Notes: generated by a model not told the origin, from the sequence alone. Shown: positions 18,851-27,989, numbered from the stretch's first letter. The stretch is DNA of 64,000 nt from Pontibacter sp. E15-1 (GCF_022601975.1 NZ_JAKVIR010000014.1:97650-161649); one strand, 5' to 3'. Translations and numbers: made by a program.

Positions 18851-19624
18851 TTACAGCAGCTTAAACCCATCCGCGTCCAGGTGGGCGGGGAAGGCTTCCC
18901 GGAAATCTACTAGCTCCTGCTTGCGCAGCGTAAGGGTATGGATGCCCTCCGTGTGGCTCGTCTCCAGGAGGTGGTGCCCTTTGGGATGTATAATGGCAGA
19001 GTCGCCGGCATACGGGTGGCTGTTGCCGTCGGTGCCCACGCGGTTTACCCCCACCACATACGTTACGTTTTCGATGGCGCGGGCCTGCAGCAGCGTGCGC
19101 CAGGCCAGGCTGCGCACCTGCGGCCAGTTGGCCACATACAGCAGCAGATCGTAACCGCTGCCTATGTTGCGGCTCCATACCGGGAACCGGAGGTCGTAGC
19201 ACACCAGCGGGCAGACGTTCCAGCCCTTCAGGTCCACCACCAGCCGCTCTTTGCCCGCCGCGTAGGTATGGTGTTCCCGGGCCATCCGGAAGAGGTGCCG
19301 CTTATTGTATGTTTGGTAACTGCCGTCGGGGCGCACCCAGTACAGGCGGTTGTAGTATTGCCCGTTTTCCTGCACCATCACGCTGCCGGTCAGCACGGCC
19401 TGGTGCCGCTGCGCCTCTTGCTGCATCCAAGATAAGGTAGGCCCAGCCGCAACTTCTGCCAGAGAACTTGCCTCCATACTGAAACCGGTCGTGAACATCT
19501 CGGGCAGCACGATCAGGTCGGTATGCGGCGCGGCCGCGGCCAGCTTTTCCGAGAACATGGCGCGGTTGGCCTCCGCATCCTGCCAGTGCAATGGCGTCTG
19601 AACGATAGTGACTCTCAAGTCCAT
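18851..19624 (-). CDS. Omega-amidase, nitrilase superfamily (YafV/NIT2-like)
   Basis: A 257-residue enzyme with the Glu-Lys-Cys triad of C-N hydrolases: Glu42 in VLPEMFTTGF, Lys108 in YNKRHLFRM and Cys142 in VCYDLRFPVW. The last motif and the length fit omega-amidases, which hydrolyse alpha-ketoglutaramate or alpha-ketosuccinamate. It lies downstream of a methionine/glutamine-type aminotransferase in the same operon. That pairing is biochemically meaningful: glutamine-dependent transamination makes alpha-ketoglutaramate and the amidase removes it, pulling the reaction forward. Confidence 0.9.
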   Translation of the reverse strand: MDLRVTIVQTPLHWQDAEANRAMFSEKLAAAAPHTDLIVLPEMFTTGFSMEASSLAEVAAGPTLSWMQQEAQRHQAVLTGSVMVQENGQYYNRLYWVRPDGSYQTYNKRHLFRMAREHHTYAAGKERLVVDLKGWNVCPLVCYDLRFPVWSRNIGSGYDLLLYVANWPQVRSLAWRTLLQARAIENVTYVVGVNRVGTDGNSHPYAGDSAIIHPKGHHLLETSHTEGIHTLTLRKQELVDFREAFPAHLDADGFKLL

Positions 19625-19711
19625 ACGTGGTTGTTGTTTTTTGATGATCGTGTTTTGAAGGAGGTATAAACTGAAGGATTCCCTGCTTTGGGTCCTGCTG
19701 GCGCAAACTTA

Positions 19712-20860
19712 CTATAGCCGCGCCAGCCTTTCGGCGGCGACACGCAGCGTCTCCTCATTCTTTGCGAAGCAGAAGCGCAGGTACTTGTGGTCTGTTTTCT
19801 CGTGGTAGAACGCCGAGACCGGTATGGCCGCCACGCCCGTTTCTTTGGTCAGGCGCTTTGCAAATTCCAGATCCGGCTCCGCAGAGATTCGGGTATACCG
19901 CGCCAACTGAAAATACGTGCCCGCCGAAGGGATGATCTCGAACCTGGAGTCCTGCATGCGCTCATTGAAGAAGTCGCGCCTGGCCTGGTAGAAGTCGGGC
20001 AGTTGCAGGTAGTGCGCTTCCTCTTCCATAAAGTCGGCAATGGCCATCTGCAGCGGCGTGGGGGTGCAAAAGGTGATGAACTGATGCATTTTGCGCAGCT
20101 CTGCGGTAAGCGGGGCGGGGGCCACCGCGTACCCTACCTTCCAGCCGGTGGTATGGTAGGTCTTCCCGAAGGAGGAGATTACGATGCTCCGTTTCCGCAG
20201 GTGGGGGTGCTGCAGGGCACTGTAATGCTGCTGCCCGTCAAACACCATGTGCTCATATACCTCATCGCTGATCACCAGGATGTCTGTTCCCTCCAGCAGG
20301 TTGGCCAGCGTGTCCATGTCTTGTTTTGTGATGATCGCGCCAGTGGGGTTGTGGGGCGTGTTGATGATCAGCAGGCGGGTGCGGGAAGAAACGCACCGTT
20401 TCAGCTGGTCCCAGTCGATGCGGAAGTCGGGCAGAGTGAGCGGAACGTAAATCGGAGAGCCGCCGCACAACCTGATCACCGGGGCATAGGAGTCGTAGCA
20501 GGGTTCGAGCAGCACGACCTCATCGCCTGTTTTCACGGTGGCCGTGATGGCGGCATACAGGGCCTCCGTCGCCCCGGCTGTCACGGTTACTTCCGTGTCG
20601 GCATCGGGCCGGTAGCCATACATCCGCTCCGTTTTCCGACTGATATTCTCGCGCAGCTTAGGCACTCCGGCCATCGGGGCATACTGGTTAAAGCCCTGGC
20701 GCATGTATGAGTCCACCAGGTCGATCAGCGGCCGCAGGCAGTTAAAATCCGGGAAGCCCTGGGAGAGGTTAATGGCCCCGTGCTTATTTGCCAGCGCCGA
20801 CATCACCGTGAAGATGCTCGTGCCTATGTCCGGGAGTTTGCTCGAAGGATAGTTGATCAT
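19712..20860 (-). CDS. PLP-dependent methionine/glutamine aminotransferase (YbdL/KAT-like)
   Basis: A 382-residue fold-type I aminotransferase. Features are INLSQGFPDFN near the N-terminus, TVTAGATEALYAAI, INTPHNPTGAI, and the PLP-binding Lys in SSFGKTYHTTGWKVGY. The family transaminates methionine or its keto acid, often with glutamine as amino donor. Neighbours are an omega-amidase downstream (88 bp) and a uracil-DNA glycosylase upstream (51 bp). Methionine salvage or general glutamine transamination is the likely role. Confidence 0.92.
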   Translation of the reverse strand: MINYPSSKLPDIGTSIFTVMSALANKHGAINLSQGFPDFNCLRPLIDLVDSYMRQGFNQYAPMAGVPKLRENISRKTERMYGYRPDADTEVTVTAGATEALYAAITATVKTGDEVVLLEPCYDSYAPVIRLCGGSPIYVPLTLPDFRIDWDQLKRCVSSRTRLLIINTPHNPTGAIITKQDMDTLANLLEGTDILVISDEVYEHMVFDGQQHYSALQHPHLRKRSIVISSFGKTYHTTGWKVGYAVAPAPLTAELRKMHQFITFCTPTPLQMAIADFMEEEAHYLQLPDFYQARRDFFNERMQDSRFEIIPSAGTYFQLARYTRISAEPDLEFAKRLTKETGVAAIPVSAFYHEKTDHKYLRFCFAKNEETLRVAAERLARL

Positions 20861-20911
20861 AAGGGGAGTGGCTTGTTGAAGGGGTAGTATGATGCAACGG
20901 GAAACAATGCG

Positions 20912-21499
20912 TTAGGTTTTTGAGAGCACCCCTGCCACCAGCTGCTGCAACGCCGGAACCGCATCGGCCTCGAACCAGGGGTTTCGCCGGAGCCAAAACT
21001 GGTTGCGTGGCGACGGGTGGGGTATGGGCATGTACTGCGGGAGGTAACCGTGCCAGTTGGCCACTGTCTCCGTGAGGGTAGCCTTGGCGGCAGCGCCCAG
21101 AAAATGCTCCTGCGCATACTTCCCAATTAGAAGCGTGAGCTGTATATGCGGCAGCAGGGCAAGCAACTGATGGTGCCAGTGGCGGGCACACTCCGGGCGG
21201 GGCGGCAGGTCGCCGCTTTTTCCTTTGCCCGGATAGCAGAAACCCATCGGGATGATTGCAATCCGGGCGGCGTCGTAAAAGGTGTCCGGCTCCAGGCCGA
21301 GCCATTGCCGCAGGCGCTTGCCGCTTTGGTCGTCCCAGGGGATGCCGCTGGCGTGCACCCGGGTGCCGGGCGCCTGCCCCACAATCAGGAGCCTGGCACT
21401 GGCACTGGCGTGCAGCACGGGGCGCGGGCCCAGTGGCAGGTGTTCTTCGCAAAGGCGGCAGGCCCTGACCTGTTGCAGCAAATTCTCTAAATCAGGCAT
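20912..21499 (-). CDS. Uracil-DNA glycosylase superfamily protein (family 4-like)
   Basis: A 195-residue protein from ATG 21499 (MPDLENLLQQVRACRLCEEH). The longer frame adds 19 unlikely residues. The four Cys expected for an Fe-S cluster in family 4 enzymes can be placed: CRLC near the N-terminus and the pair in MGFCYPG and PECARHW. Motif A is VGQAPGTRVH and the C-terminal motif HPSPRN. It would excise uracil or deaminated bases from DNA. The aminotransferase and amidase genes follow on the same strand, so it leads that operon despite an unrelated function. Confidence 0.85.
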   Translation of the reverse strand: MPDLENLLQQVRACRLCEEHLPLGPRPVLHASASARLLIVGQAPGTRVHASGIPWDDQSGKRLRQWLGLEPDTFYDAARIAIIPMGFCYPGKGKSGDLPPRPECARHWHHQLLALLPHIQLTLLIGKYAQEHFLGAAAKATLTETVANWHGYLPQYMPIPHPSPRNQFWLRRNPWFEADAVPALQQLVAGVLSKT

Positions 21500-21696
21500 C
21501 GTTCTGCAAAGATATGGCGAATGGCGTATCGAGGTGGCATGCAGCACTTGCCTCAAGAGTAGCGAACTCTATATAAACATAGACGAGCAATTCCTGCTCA
21601 TGCGGTAGTCAGGACCCTTGGCGCGAGGCGCTGAATGGTAGCGTGCCTGACGCCTCGCCGATTAAGGGAGATGGAGGGGTATGGCGTAACACAACG

Positions 21697-21719
21697 AAAG
21701 CCGGATATTCCCGGCTTTT
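21697..21719 (-). terminator. Rho-independent terminator
   Basis: Hairpin AAAGCCGG-ATATTC-CCGGCTTT, 29 bp past the stop of the minus-strand 153-residue protein gene. On the minus strand the second arm ends in TTT. Confidence 0.65.
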
Positions 21720-21747
21720 GGTGTGTTCATACAGTTGGTTGGCGAAA

Positions 21748-22209
21748 CTACTGGCGGTTTCTGTCTCTGTCTCTTTCCCTTTCTTCCCAATACTGATCAT
21801 CGTCAGGTATACCGCGCCTGCGGCGGCGGCTGTCGTCGGGGTGCTGTATAGACTCGTCTTGCTGCCAGCGGTCTTCTGCGCGCTGGTTGTCGCTATCAAA
21901 GTTTATGTCGCGCTGGCGCCAGGACGTATCGTGGTGGCGTTGCGGCTCCTGATGGCGCGAGGAATACGGCCTGCGCTGGTTTGGCAGCCACTCCTCCCAT
22001 TGGTGCTGGAAGCGCTCGCTTCGTTCGTTGTGTCCAGCGTTACGGGGTTGCCATTCGTGCTGGTGCAGATTTAGCGGCCGGACAGGCTCTCCCCACCGGC
22101 TTTTAAAGTCGTTGAAGTAGCGTCCGTCCTCAAAGTTCTCTTGCTGCTCCCGGCGGTGGCGCAGGTCCCGGTGGTGCGGGTGTCGTGGGTCATTTTCGTC
22201 GTGATGCAT
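21748..22209 (-). CDS. Highly hydrophilic, probably disordered protein (153 aa)
   Basis: No family is recognised. The protein (MHHDENDPRHPHHRDLRHRR at the start) consists almost wholly of Arg, His, Asp, Glu, Gln, Asn, Pro and Trp. It has no Cys and essentially no aliphatic core, so it is predicted to be intrinsically disordered. Trp-containing short motifs (RWGEP, EEWLP, RWQQD) recur. It sits next to a second protein of the same type and has its own terminator. Proteins of this composition resemble stress or desiccation hydrophilins, which is inference only. Confidence 0.6.
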   Translation of the reverse strand: MHHDENDPRHPHHRDLRHRREQQENFEDGRYFNDFKSRWGEPVRPLNLHQHEWQPRNAGHNERSERFQHQWEEWLPNQRRPYSSRHQEPQRHHDTSWRQRDINFDSDNQRAEDRWQQDESIQHPDDSRRRRRGIPDDDQYWEERERDRDRNRQ

Positions 22210-22312
22210 GGTTTGTGTCGTTAATATGAATGTATTGCTCTGGAGCGTGGTATAAATATGTACGCGGTGAGTATCAGTATGTTCGCACAGAGCCAGAACC
22301 GGAAGTTACAAA

Positions 22313-22347
22313 AAAACGAAGCCAACTGCAAGAATCGGCTTCGTTTT
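22313..22347 (-). terminator. Rho-independent terminator
   Basis: Stem AAAACGAAGCC pairs with GGCTTCGTTTT, and on the minus strand it is followed by a T-run (A-run on the plus strand at 22310-22316). It ends the minus-strand hydrophilic protein gene whose stop is at 22405. Confidence 0.85.
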
Positions 22348-22404
22348 CTGCTACCCTGAATGGGTATACTACCAAACCAAACCGGTTTGGGCTTTGCGGT
22401 TATT

Positions 22405-23184
22405 CTAGCGGCGGTCGCGTCCTTTGTCCGACTCGTCGGCCCAGCGCGGGCCGCCCTCATGGCCTCTGTCGAAGTCGCGGTCACGGTAATTCTCGAAGCC
22501 ATACCGCTTATGCGAGTCCACGCGGTCGGCGTTAGACTGGTAGCGGGGGCGCGGCTGGTAGTTGCGGTCGTCTGAGTGCCAGATGTCGTTCCAGGTGTCC
22601 TTTACCCGGTTCATGATACCGCGGTCGTCGTGCTGGCGGTTGTGGCGGCGCTCGTCTGCCCTGTCGGGGGTATAGCGGTTCTCCGAATACCAGTTGTGCG
22701 AGCCGCTGCCGTAGCGGAAATCGTCCTCCTTGTAACGGCTTCCGCTGCCTGGTCCCTCGCGCCACGGATCATTCTGATAGCCGCTCACGTCATTTTGGTT
22801 TCCCTGCGGTGCGCCTCCGGGAGTTTGCGGCCTGCGCATGTTGTGGATTTCCTCGTGCTGATAGTGGGCGCGGCCATGGTCGCCGTGATCTATAAACGAG
22901 CGCTCGTTGCGGTATGAGCTATCGGAGCGGCTGCCGTAATGGTCTTTCAGATGAGCGTTCTGCCCCTGGTTGTAGCTGCCACTGCGGCGGTTCTCCTCCT
23001 GGGGGCGTCTGTCGCTGCCCTGGTCCTGCGCGCCGCGTGGGCTGGGGCCTGTATGGAAGAAATTGCCTTCATCCCATTTCCGGTCATGGTCGCGGCGCTT
23101 TGCATAGCGCTGGTTGCTGCCCTGTTCGTGGCCTCCCTCCGGGTTGTCGTTTTGGTTTCTGTTTTTATATGGATTGTATGCCAT
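22405..23184 (-). CDS. Highly hydrophilic, probably disordered protein (259 aa)
   Basis: Starts at ATG 23184 (MAYNPYKNRNQND). The frame extends further into the adjacent MITE-like repeat, but that part is not native. It is rich in Arg, Asp, Asn, Gly, Tyr and His with many DRGH, RRPQ and YRDRDFDRG-type words and no Cys. A single more ordered patch reads NRVKDTWNDIWHSDD. No family is recognised. It probably stays soluble and unfolded. It and the downstream 153-residue protein look like a pair, although a terminator lies between them. A role in stress tolerance is speculation. Confidence 0.65.
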   Translation of the reverse strand: MAYNPYKNRNQNDNPEGGHEQGSNQRYAKRRDHDRKWDEGNFFHTGPSPRGAQDQGSDRRPQEENRRSGSYNQGQNAHLKDHYGSRSDSSYRNERSFIDHGDHGRAHYQHEEIHNMRRPQTPGGAPQGNQNDVSGYQNDPWREGPGSGSRYKEDDFRYGSGSHNWYSENRYTPDRADERRHNRQHDDRGIMNRVKDTWNDIWHSDDRNYQPRPRYQSNADRVDSHKRYGFENYRDRDFDRGHEGGPRWADESDKGRDRR

Positions 23185-23225
23185 AGCTTTGTGTCGGTTT
23201 AGGTGGTACAACTTATCCCCACCCC

Positions 23226-23392
23226 TTAGAGCATGTTTAAAATTCATCTTTTGGGCTGCAAATTGTTCATAAAGGAACCTGACTTCACCTTTTTATCACC
23301 CCATAGCGCTGCTATGCGGCTCAAAAAACGCTTCGCCAGAACCCTTCCTGAACAATTTTCGCTTCCAAAAACGAAATTTAAATATGCTCTTA
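23226..23392. mobile_element. MITE-like repeat, copy 2
   Basis: A 167-bp unit in the same orientation as copy 1 at 15930, differing by only a handful of bases, with the same TTAGAGCATGTTTAAA and TTTAAATATGCTCTTA ends. It lies 42 bp upstream of the start of the 259-residue hydrophilic protein gene, so it may carry or disrupt that promoter. Confidence 0.75.
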
Positions 23393-23454
23393 GGCGGGAT
23401 TTATGTTTACGGGATCGGGAGGGCGTTAGTTAAGCTGTGACTGGGGGTATAAAC

Positions 23455-23488
23455 ACAGCGGCACCCCCATTGCCGGGGGTGCCGCTGT
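23455..23488 (-). terminator. Terminator hairpin after the response regulator
   Basis: Strong GC stem ACAGCGGCACCCCC pairs with its complement around a loop, just past the minus-strand stop at 23510. On the minus strand it is followed by GTTTATA, a weak T-tract. Confidence 0.75.
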
Positions 23489-23509
23489 CACGATGCGTAG
23501 GGGTATACC

Positions 23510-23917
23510 CTAAAAGTATGTCTGCATAATCTCGCGCACATCCGTGTCCGTCAGGGGCTTGGAGTAATGCTGGCGCACATCCGGGAAATTCTTCAGCTTT
23601 TCGAGGTCGTAAAAACTGGCCGAGGAGGTGAGCATCAGCATCACGGTGCCGTCCTTGTCGGCCTCGGGCACTTTCCTGTACTCCTCCAGAAACTCAAAGC
23701 CATCCATACCCGACATCTTGATGTCCACAAAAATGAGGTTGGGGCGCGGGTAGTCCTTGTCACCGGCAAAAGCCTTGTTCAAATAACCCAGGGCTTCCTC
23801 GCCATCCGTCACGATGCGCACATCCGAGGCTATCTCCATGCGCGAGATCAGGCGGTGGTTCAGGTAGTTGGTCGTGTCGTCGTCGTCGATCAGGAGAACC
23901 GTGTTCAGTTGTTTCAT
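23510..23917 (-). CDS. Single-domain response regulator (CheY-like)
   Basis: A 135-residue receiver domain with the acidic cluster LLIDDDD (11-14), phospho-acceptor Asp65 in IFVDIKMSGMDG, the conserved Thr/Ser in MLTSS and Lys in HYSKPLT. There is no output domain. It lies 27 bp downstream of a PAS histidine kinase gene and is very probably its partner, relaying phosphate by protein contact. Confidence 0.93.
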   Translation of the reverse strand: MKQLNTVLLIDDDDTTNYLNHRLISRMEIASDVRIVTDGEEALGYLNKAFAGDKDYPRPNLIFVDIKMSGMDGFEFLEEYRKVPEADKDGTVMLMLTSSASFYDLEKLKNFPDVRQHYSKPLTDTDVREIMQTYF

Positions 23918-23944
23918 TGTCTCTTCATTTACGTACTGGCAAAG

Positions 23945-26233
23945 CTACTGCTTTTTCTGCTTAAAATATAGGTAGAAGGTAGTGCCTTCGTCGGGGTTGC
24001 TATCGATGTTGATGTAACCGCCGTGGTTGGTCAGGAGCCTGTTCACGATGTACAGCCCCAGCCCCGAGCCGCTCACGTGGTTATGGAAGCGCTTGAACAT
24101 CTGGAACAGCTTGCTCTGGTGTTTGTTCATGTCGATTCCGAGTCCGTTGTCTTTCACCTCCAGCTCCACATAATCGCCTTTCAGCTGGGTGCGCAGGCGC
24201 AGCTCCGGGGGGCGGTTGGGTATGCGGTACTTGATGCCGTTGCTGATGAGGTTGAAGAGAATGCTGTTCAGGTTTGCCCTGGTGAACTGCAGCGAAGGCA
24301 CCGCTGCAAAGTCAAGCTCGATGCGCGCCTCTGTCTCCTGGATCATGTCCTGAAGGCTGAGCAGCACCTCCTCGGCCAGGCTTTTCAGGTCAACCGACTC
24401 CAGTTTGTGGCTGCGTGTCCGCTGCACCCGCACCACATCCGTGAGGTCCTGTATGGTGTTGTGGATTTGCTGCAGCGCCTTGTCAAACATCTCCATCATT
24501 TTCGGTGCCTCCGGATCGGAGAACACGGCCGTGCGCATGAGCTCGGCATAGATCCCGGCCATGTTGATGATGGGCAGCTTGAGGTCGTGGGAGGCAGAAT
24601 ACACGAAGCTGTCGAGGTCGTGGTTGATGCGCTCCAGCTCCAGATTCTTCTCTACCAGCTCTTCCTCTGCTTTCTTGTGGTCCTCAATGTCGGTGCAGGT
24701 GCCAAACCACTTCACGATGGCGCCCTCGGCGTTGCGCATGGGCAGTGCCCGCGCCATGTGCCACCTGTGGCTGTCGGAGTTAACGTTGCGCAGGGGCACC
24801 TCCATATAGTATGGCTCCCCGGAAGAGATGGAGGTGCGCCAGGAGTCTATAAACCGCTGGCGGTAGTCTGGGTGGATGGCGGGCAGCCAGCCTTGTTCCT
24901 GGGTTTGCTGGGCAGACATGCCGGAGTAATCATACCAGCGCTGGTTCACGTAGTCGGCGTCGCCGCTCGGTCTGGCGCTCCACACGATCTGCGGGATAGA
25001 CTCTGCCAGGAACTGGAATCTCTCGTTGATCTCCTGCATCGCCAGCAGCATCTGCTTCTGGTTCTCAATGTCTGTCTGCGTGCCAATCCAGTGGGTAATC
25101 TGGTCCTGCTCATCGCGTATGGGCACGGCGCGCACCAGGAACCAGCGGTACAGACCGTCCAGGGCCGACTTCCAGCGGCACTCCGTCACGAAGGTCTGCC
25201 CCTGGGCCAAAGCCTCGTCCCATGCCTGTAGCGTTGTGGCGGCATCGTCGGGGTGCAGCAGGTGGCTTATGTTATAGTCTGCAAGGTCTTGGTGGGAGGT
25301 GCCGGTATACGTGTGCCAGCTTTGGTTTCCGTAATCTATCCTGCCGTTGGGCTGGGCCGTCCACGTCATCAGGGGGAGCGACTCCAGCAGCGTTCTGGAC
25401 CAGGCCAGGCTTTCCTGGAGTTGCTGCTCGTGCTGGCGGCGGGCGGTTATGTCCAGCATGGCCCCCACCATCCGGATTGGCTTGCCGGCGGCGTCGCGGA
25501 TCACGCTGCCCTTGTCATATATTACTTTATAGGAACCGTCGGCACCGCGGAACCGGTATTCGCCTTCCCAGTAGTTCGTGTTGCCGTCAATCACCTTGTG
25601 TATGGAGGTGTGTATGCGCACCGCGTCCTCGGGGTGTATAAAATCTGTCCAGGAGGTGATGGTCATACCGGCCTTTGTGGGGTAGCCGAAAAGCTTCCGG
25701 TAGCCATCGTTCCACCAAATGGAGTCGTTGCGCAGGTTCCAGTCCCAGATCACGTCGTTGCTGGCCATGGCAATGCGCTGGAAACGCTCTGTGCTCTCCT
25801 GCTTTTCCTGCTCGGCCATAACCTGGCTGGTCACCTCGCGCACCTCGTGTATGATGTACTGCACCGCTCCGGCCGCGTCCAGCGCGGGCGTGCTGCTGAT
25901 GTGCCAGTACCGGCTTTCGTAGCTGCCATCCTGGCTAATCAGGTCGTAGCGCTGCGCGCGGAGCTCGTGCGGCTCCCTGTGCGTGAGCACGTGCTGCAGC
26001 GAGGCCTCCACGCTTGCCCTGGATTTCAGCTCGTGGGCATCAGGATTTTCGGGGAATGAGTCGAACAGATTCCTGCCAACAAGTTGCGCTCGCGTAGACT
26101 GTGTGACTTTCAGGTACTGATCGCTGGCAGCCAGTACGATTAATTCTGGCGACAGGATGATGTATAATCCGGGTAGTAACTGAAAGAGGTTCTTGAAGTC
26201 TAGCGCAATTGGCCTTGCAGGAGCATTTTCCAT
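23945..26233 (-). CDS. PAS-domain sensor histidine kinase
   Basis: A 762-residue protein without membrane segments. The N-terminus (LPGLYIILSPELIVLAASDQ) is a PAS-like domain. Three further PAS/PAC units follow, each ending in a TDIE- or DITA-type PAC motif (about 150-275, 285-400, 405-525). The HisKA box is SASHDLKLPI with the phosphorylated His549. HATPase_c has the N box (LFNLISNGIKYR), DNGLGID and GSGLGLYIV. The cytosolic PAS array suggests sensing of redox, light or small molecules; the ligand is not evident. The N-terminal PAS unit is paralogous to that of the upstream 537-residue protein. Confidence 0.93.
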   Translation of the reverse strand: MENAPARPIALDFKNLFQLLPGLYIILSPELIVLAASDQYLKVTQSTRAQLVGRNLFDSFPENPDAHELKSRASVEASLQHVLTHREPHELRAQRYDLISQDGSYESRYWHISSTPALDAAGAVQYIIHEVREVTSQVMAEQEKQESTERFQRIAMASNDVIWDWNLRNDSIWWNDGYRKLFGYPTKAGMTITSWTDFIHPEDAVRIHTSIHKVIDGNTNYWEGEYRFRGADGSYKVIYDKGSVIRDAAGKPIRMVGAMLDITARRQHEQQLQESLAWSRTLLESLPLMTWTAQPNGRIDYGNQSWHTYTGTSHQDLADYNISHLLHPDDAATTLQAWDEALAQGQTFVTECRWKSALDGLYRWFLVRAVPIRDEQDQITHWIGTQTDIENQKQMLLAMQEINERFQFLAESIPQIVWSARPSGDADYVNQRWYDYSGMSAQQTQEQGWLPAIHPDYRQRFIDSWRTSISSGEPYYMEVPLRNVNSDSHRWHMARALPMRNAEGAIVKWFGTCTDIEDHKKAEEELVEKNLELERINHDLDSFVYSASHDLKLPIINMAGIYAELMRTAVFSDPEAPKMMEMFDKALQQIHNTIQDLTDVVRVQRTRSHKLESVDLKSLAEEVLLSLQDMIQETEARIELDFAAVPSLQFTRANLNSILFNLISNGIKYRIPNRPPELRLRTQLKGDYVELEVKDNGLGIDMNKHQSKLFQMFKRFHNHVSGSGLGLYIVNRLLTNHGGYINIDSNPDEGTTFYLYFKQKKQ

Positions 26234-26375
26234 AAGTATAATTTCCTGATAACAGGTATCGGGGAAGTGGTCTAACGTAAATATACCAGATTAGGGGCCG
26301 GATATATAGACCGCGGGCTGAATTTTGTGGCGTGCCCGCCGGATTTCCTCCGAAACAGCCACCGCCGTGGAAGCG

Positions 26376-27989
26376 TTACCGCTGCCGCAGCTCATTGGCG
26401 AGCTGCTCGGCTTTCTTCTTTGCCTCGACCAGCTCCGTCACTTCCAACGCCGAGATCAGGATGCCCGTAGTGGACCCGTTTTCCGCAAAAGGCTGGTATT
26501 TGAAGTTAAAATAAGCCTCGTGTGCCTTGCCATCCCCGCCGATAGGGTCAACCTTGGTCATAAACTCGTTTATCTGCACCGTGTCTCCCTGCTGGTATAC
26601 CTGATCCAGCAGGTCGTTGAAGCCGAGGGGCAGCAGCTCAGGCCATATCTCGTGGGCCGGGTGGCCCAGGTAATTCCGGTTTCCGTAGAGGTGGTATATG
26701 CCGGGGGTTACGTAGCTACAGATATGCTCCGGCCCTTCGAGCAGGCAGAGTTGCACCGGCGAGAGCTCCAGGATTTTCTTCAACTGCTGGTCTTTCGGCC
26801 ATACCCTCTTCAGCGACTGCCGTTGGTCCTCGATGTCGGTATAGGTGCAGATCCACAGCTTTACCTTGCCCGCAACGTCAAACATCGGGACGCTGCGGCG
26901 CAGAAAAGTGCGGTATGCGCCGTCTGCCGCGTTGCGGATGCGTAACTCCATCTCGTGTGAGTGCCCCTCGCGGGCTGCCTCATGCCAGCTAATGAGGGCA
27001 TCTGACGAGTCGTCGGGGTGCACCACATGGACCCAGCCATCGGTCTGTCCGGGCTTCATGCCGGTATAGCTGTACCAGTTGTCGTTGAAATACAGGGTCT
27101 TCCCGTCGGCGTCGGCGGTGCTGGCCATGTGGGGCAGGTTCTCAAGCAGGTGCCGGAAGCGGGCGTCGCTCTCCTGCAGGTCCTTCTTCAGCCGCTTGCT
27201 TTCCGAAATGTCAATCATGGAGCCAAAGGTGCGGATGGCCTTGCCCTGCTCATTATACACGATATAGCTTTGGTCTAGCACATGGGCATACGTGCCGTTT
27301 GCCTTCTTTAGTCGGTACTCGCCGGTCCAGAATTTCTCACCCGCCGCCAAGGCGTCTGCCATGCTTTGCCGCACGGCCTTCAGGTCGTCTGGGTGCACGC
27401 ACTTGTCCCACGCGTCGCCCACCATCTCTTCGGGGGTATAGCCAAACAGCTCCTGCAGCCCCTTTCCCCAAATCAGGTCGTCACCTAGAATATCATACTC
27501 CCAGGCCACCGCATGCAGGGAGTCGGACAGCATGTCTATCCACTGGCTGTTTTGCTGGCTGATGCGCTCCTGCAGCATGTGCGATGTAATGTCCTGGGTC
27601 TCGTGCAGAATGTAGACGATTTCCCCCTCGCTGTTCAGCAGTGGGATGTTCACTGTCCGCCAGAACATTTTCCTGAAGCCGCCGCCCTGCGCCAGCGGCA
27701 CATCAAACCGTAGAACGGGCATGGTATGGGCCTCTTTGTGCTGCAGCACATGGCGCAATGAGGCCTCGAGATCCTGCTTCGCGAGGCTGTTGGATTCGTC
27801 CGGGTTGTCGGGGAAGGTGTCGAGAATGTGCTTCCCTACTACGTCCCCGATAGCAAAGTTAGACGTCTGCGCATACCGCTCCGTAGCGTCCAGAATAACC
27901 AGGTCAGGGGAAAGGAGCAAGTACAGCCCCGGCAATGCCCTGAAAACCAAGGCAAAGTCAGGAGAAAGCAGATGTTTGGTTTGTAGCAT
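26376..27989 (-). CDS. PAS-domain protein lacking a kinase domain
   Basis: A 537-residue protein from ATG 27989 (MLQTKHLLSPDFALVF). Four PAS-type units are visible: LPGLYLLLSPDLVILDATER, a PAS/PAC with FGYTPEEMVGDAW, one with YSYTGMKPGQTDGW, and a last one with EHICSYVTPGIYHLYGN. The protein stops right after the coiled-coil VEAKKKAEQLANELRQR, the linker that normally leads into another PAS domain or a HisKA domain. No kinase remnant is readable after the stop. It is either a natural PAS-only sensor working with the kinase 143 bp downstream or a truncated kinase. Confidence 0.85.
   Translation of the reverse strand: MLQTKHLLSPDFALVFRALPGLYLLLSPDLVILDATERYAQTSNFAIGDVVGKHILDTFPDNPDESNSLAKQDLEASLRHVLQHKEAHTMPVLRFDVPLAQGGGFRKMFWRTVNIPLLNSEGEIVYILHETQDITSHMLQERISQQNSQWIDMLSDSLHAVAWEYDILGDDLIWGKGLQELFGYTPEEMVGDAWDKCVHPDDLKAVRQSMADALAAGEKFWTGEYRLKKANGTYAHVLDQSYIVYNEQGKAIRTFGSMIDISESKRLKKDLQESDARFRHLLENLPHMASTADADGKTLYFNDNWYSYTGMKPGQTDGWVHVVHPDDSSDALISWHEAAREGHSHEMELRIRNAADGAYRTFLRRSVPMFDVAGKVKLWICTYTDIEDQRQSLKRVWPKDQQLKKILELSPVQLCLLEGPEHICSYVTPGIYHLYGNRNYLGHPAHEIWPELLPLGFNDLLDQVYQQGDTVQINEFMTKVDPIGGDGKAHEAYFNFKYQPFAENGSTTGILISALEVTELVEAKKKAEQLANELRQR

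Noticed and set aside
23233..23433. Small ORF inside the MITE-like repeat (conserved in both copies)
   Set aside because: Conservation is explained by the repeat itself; the ends run into unrelated flanks and there is no ribosome-binding site.
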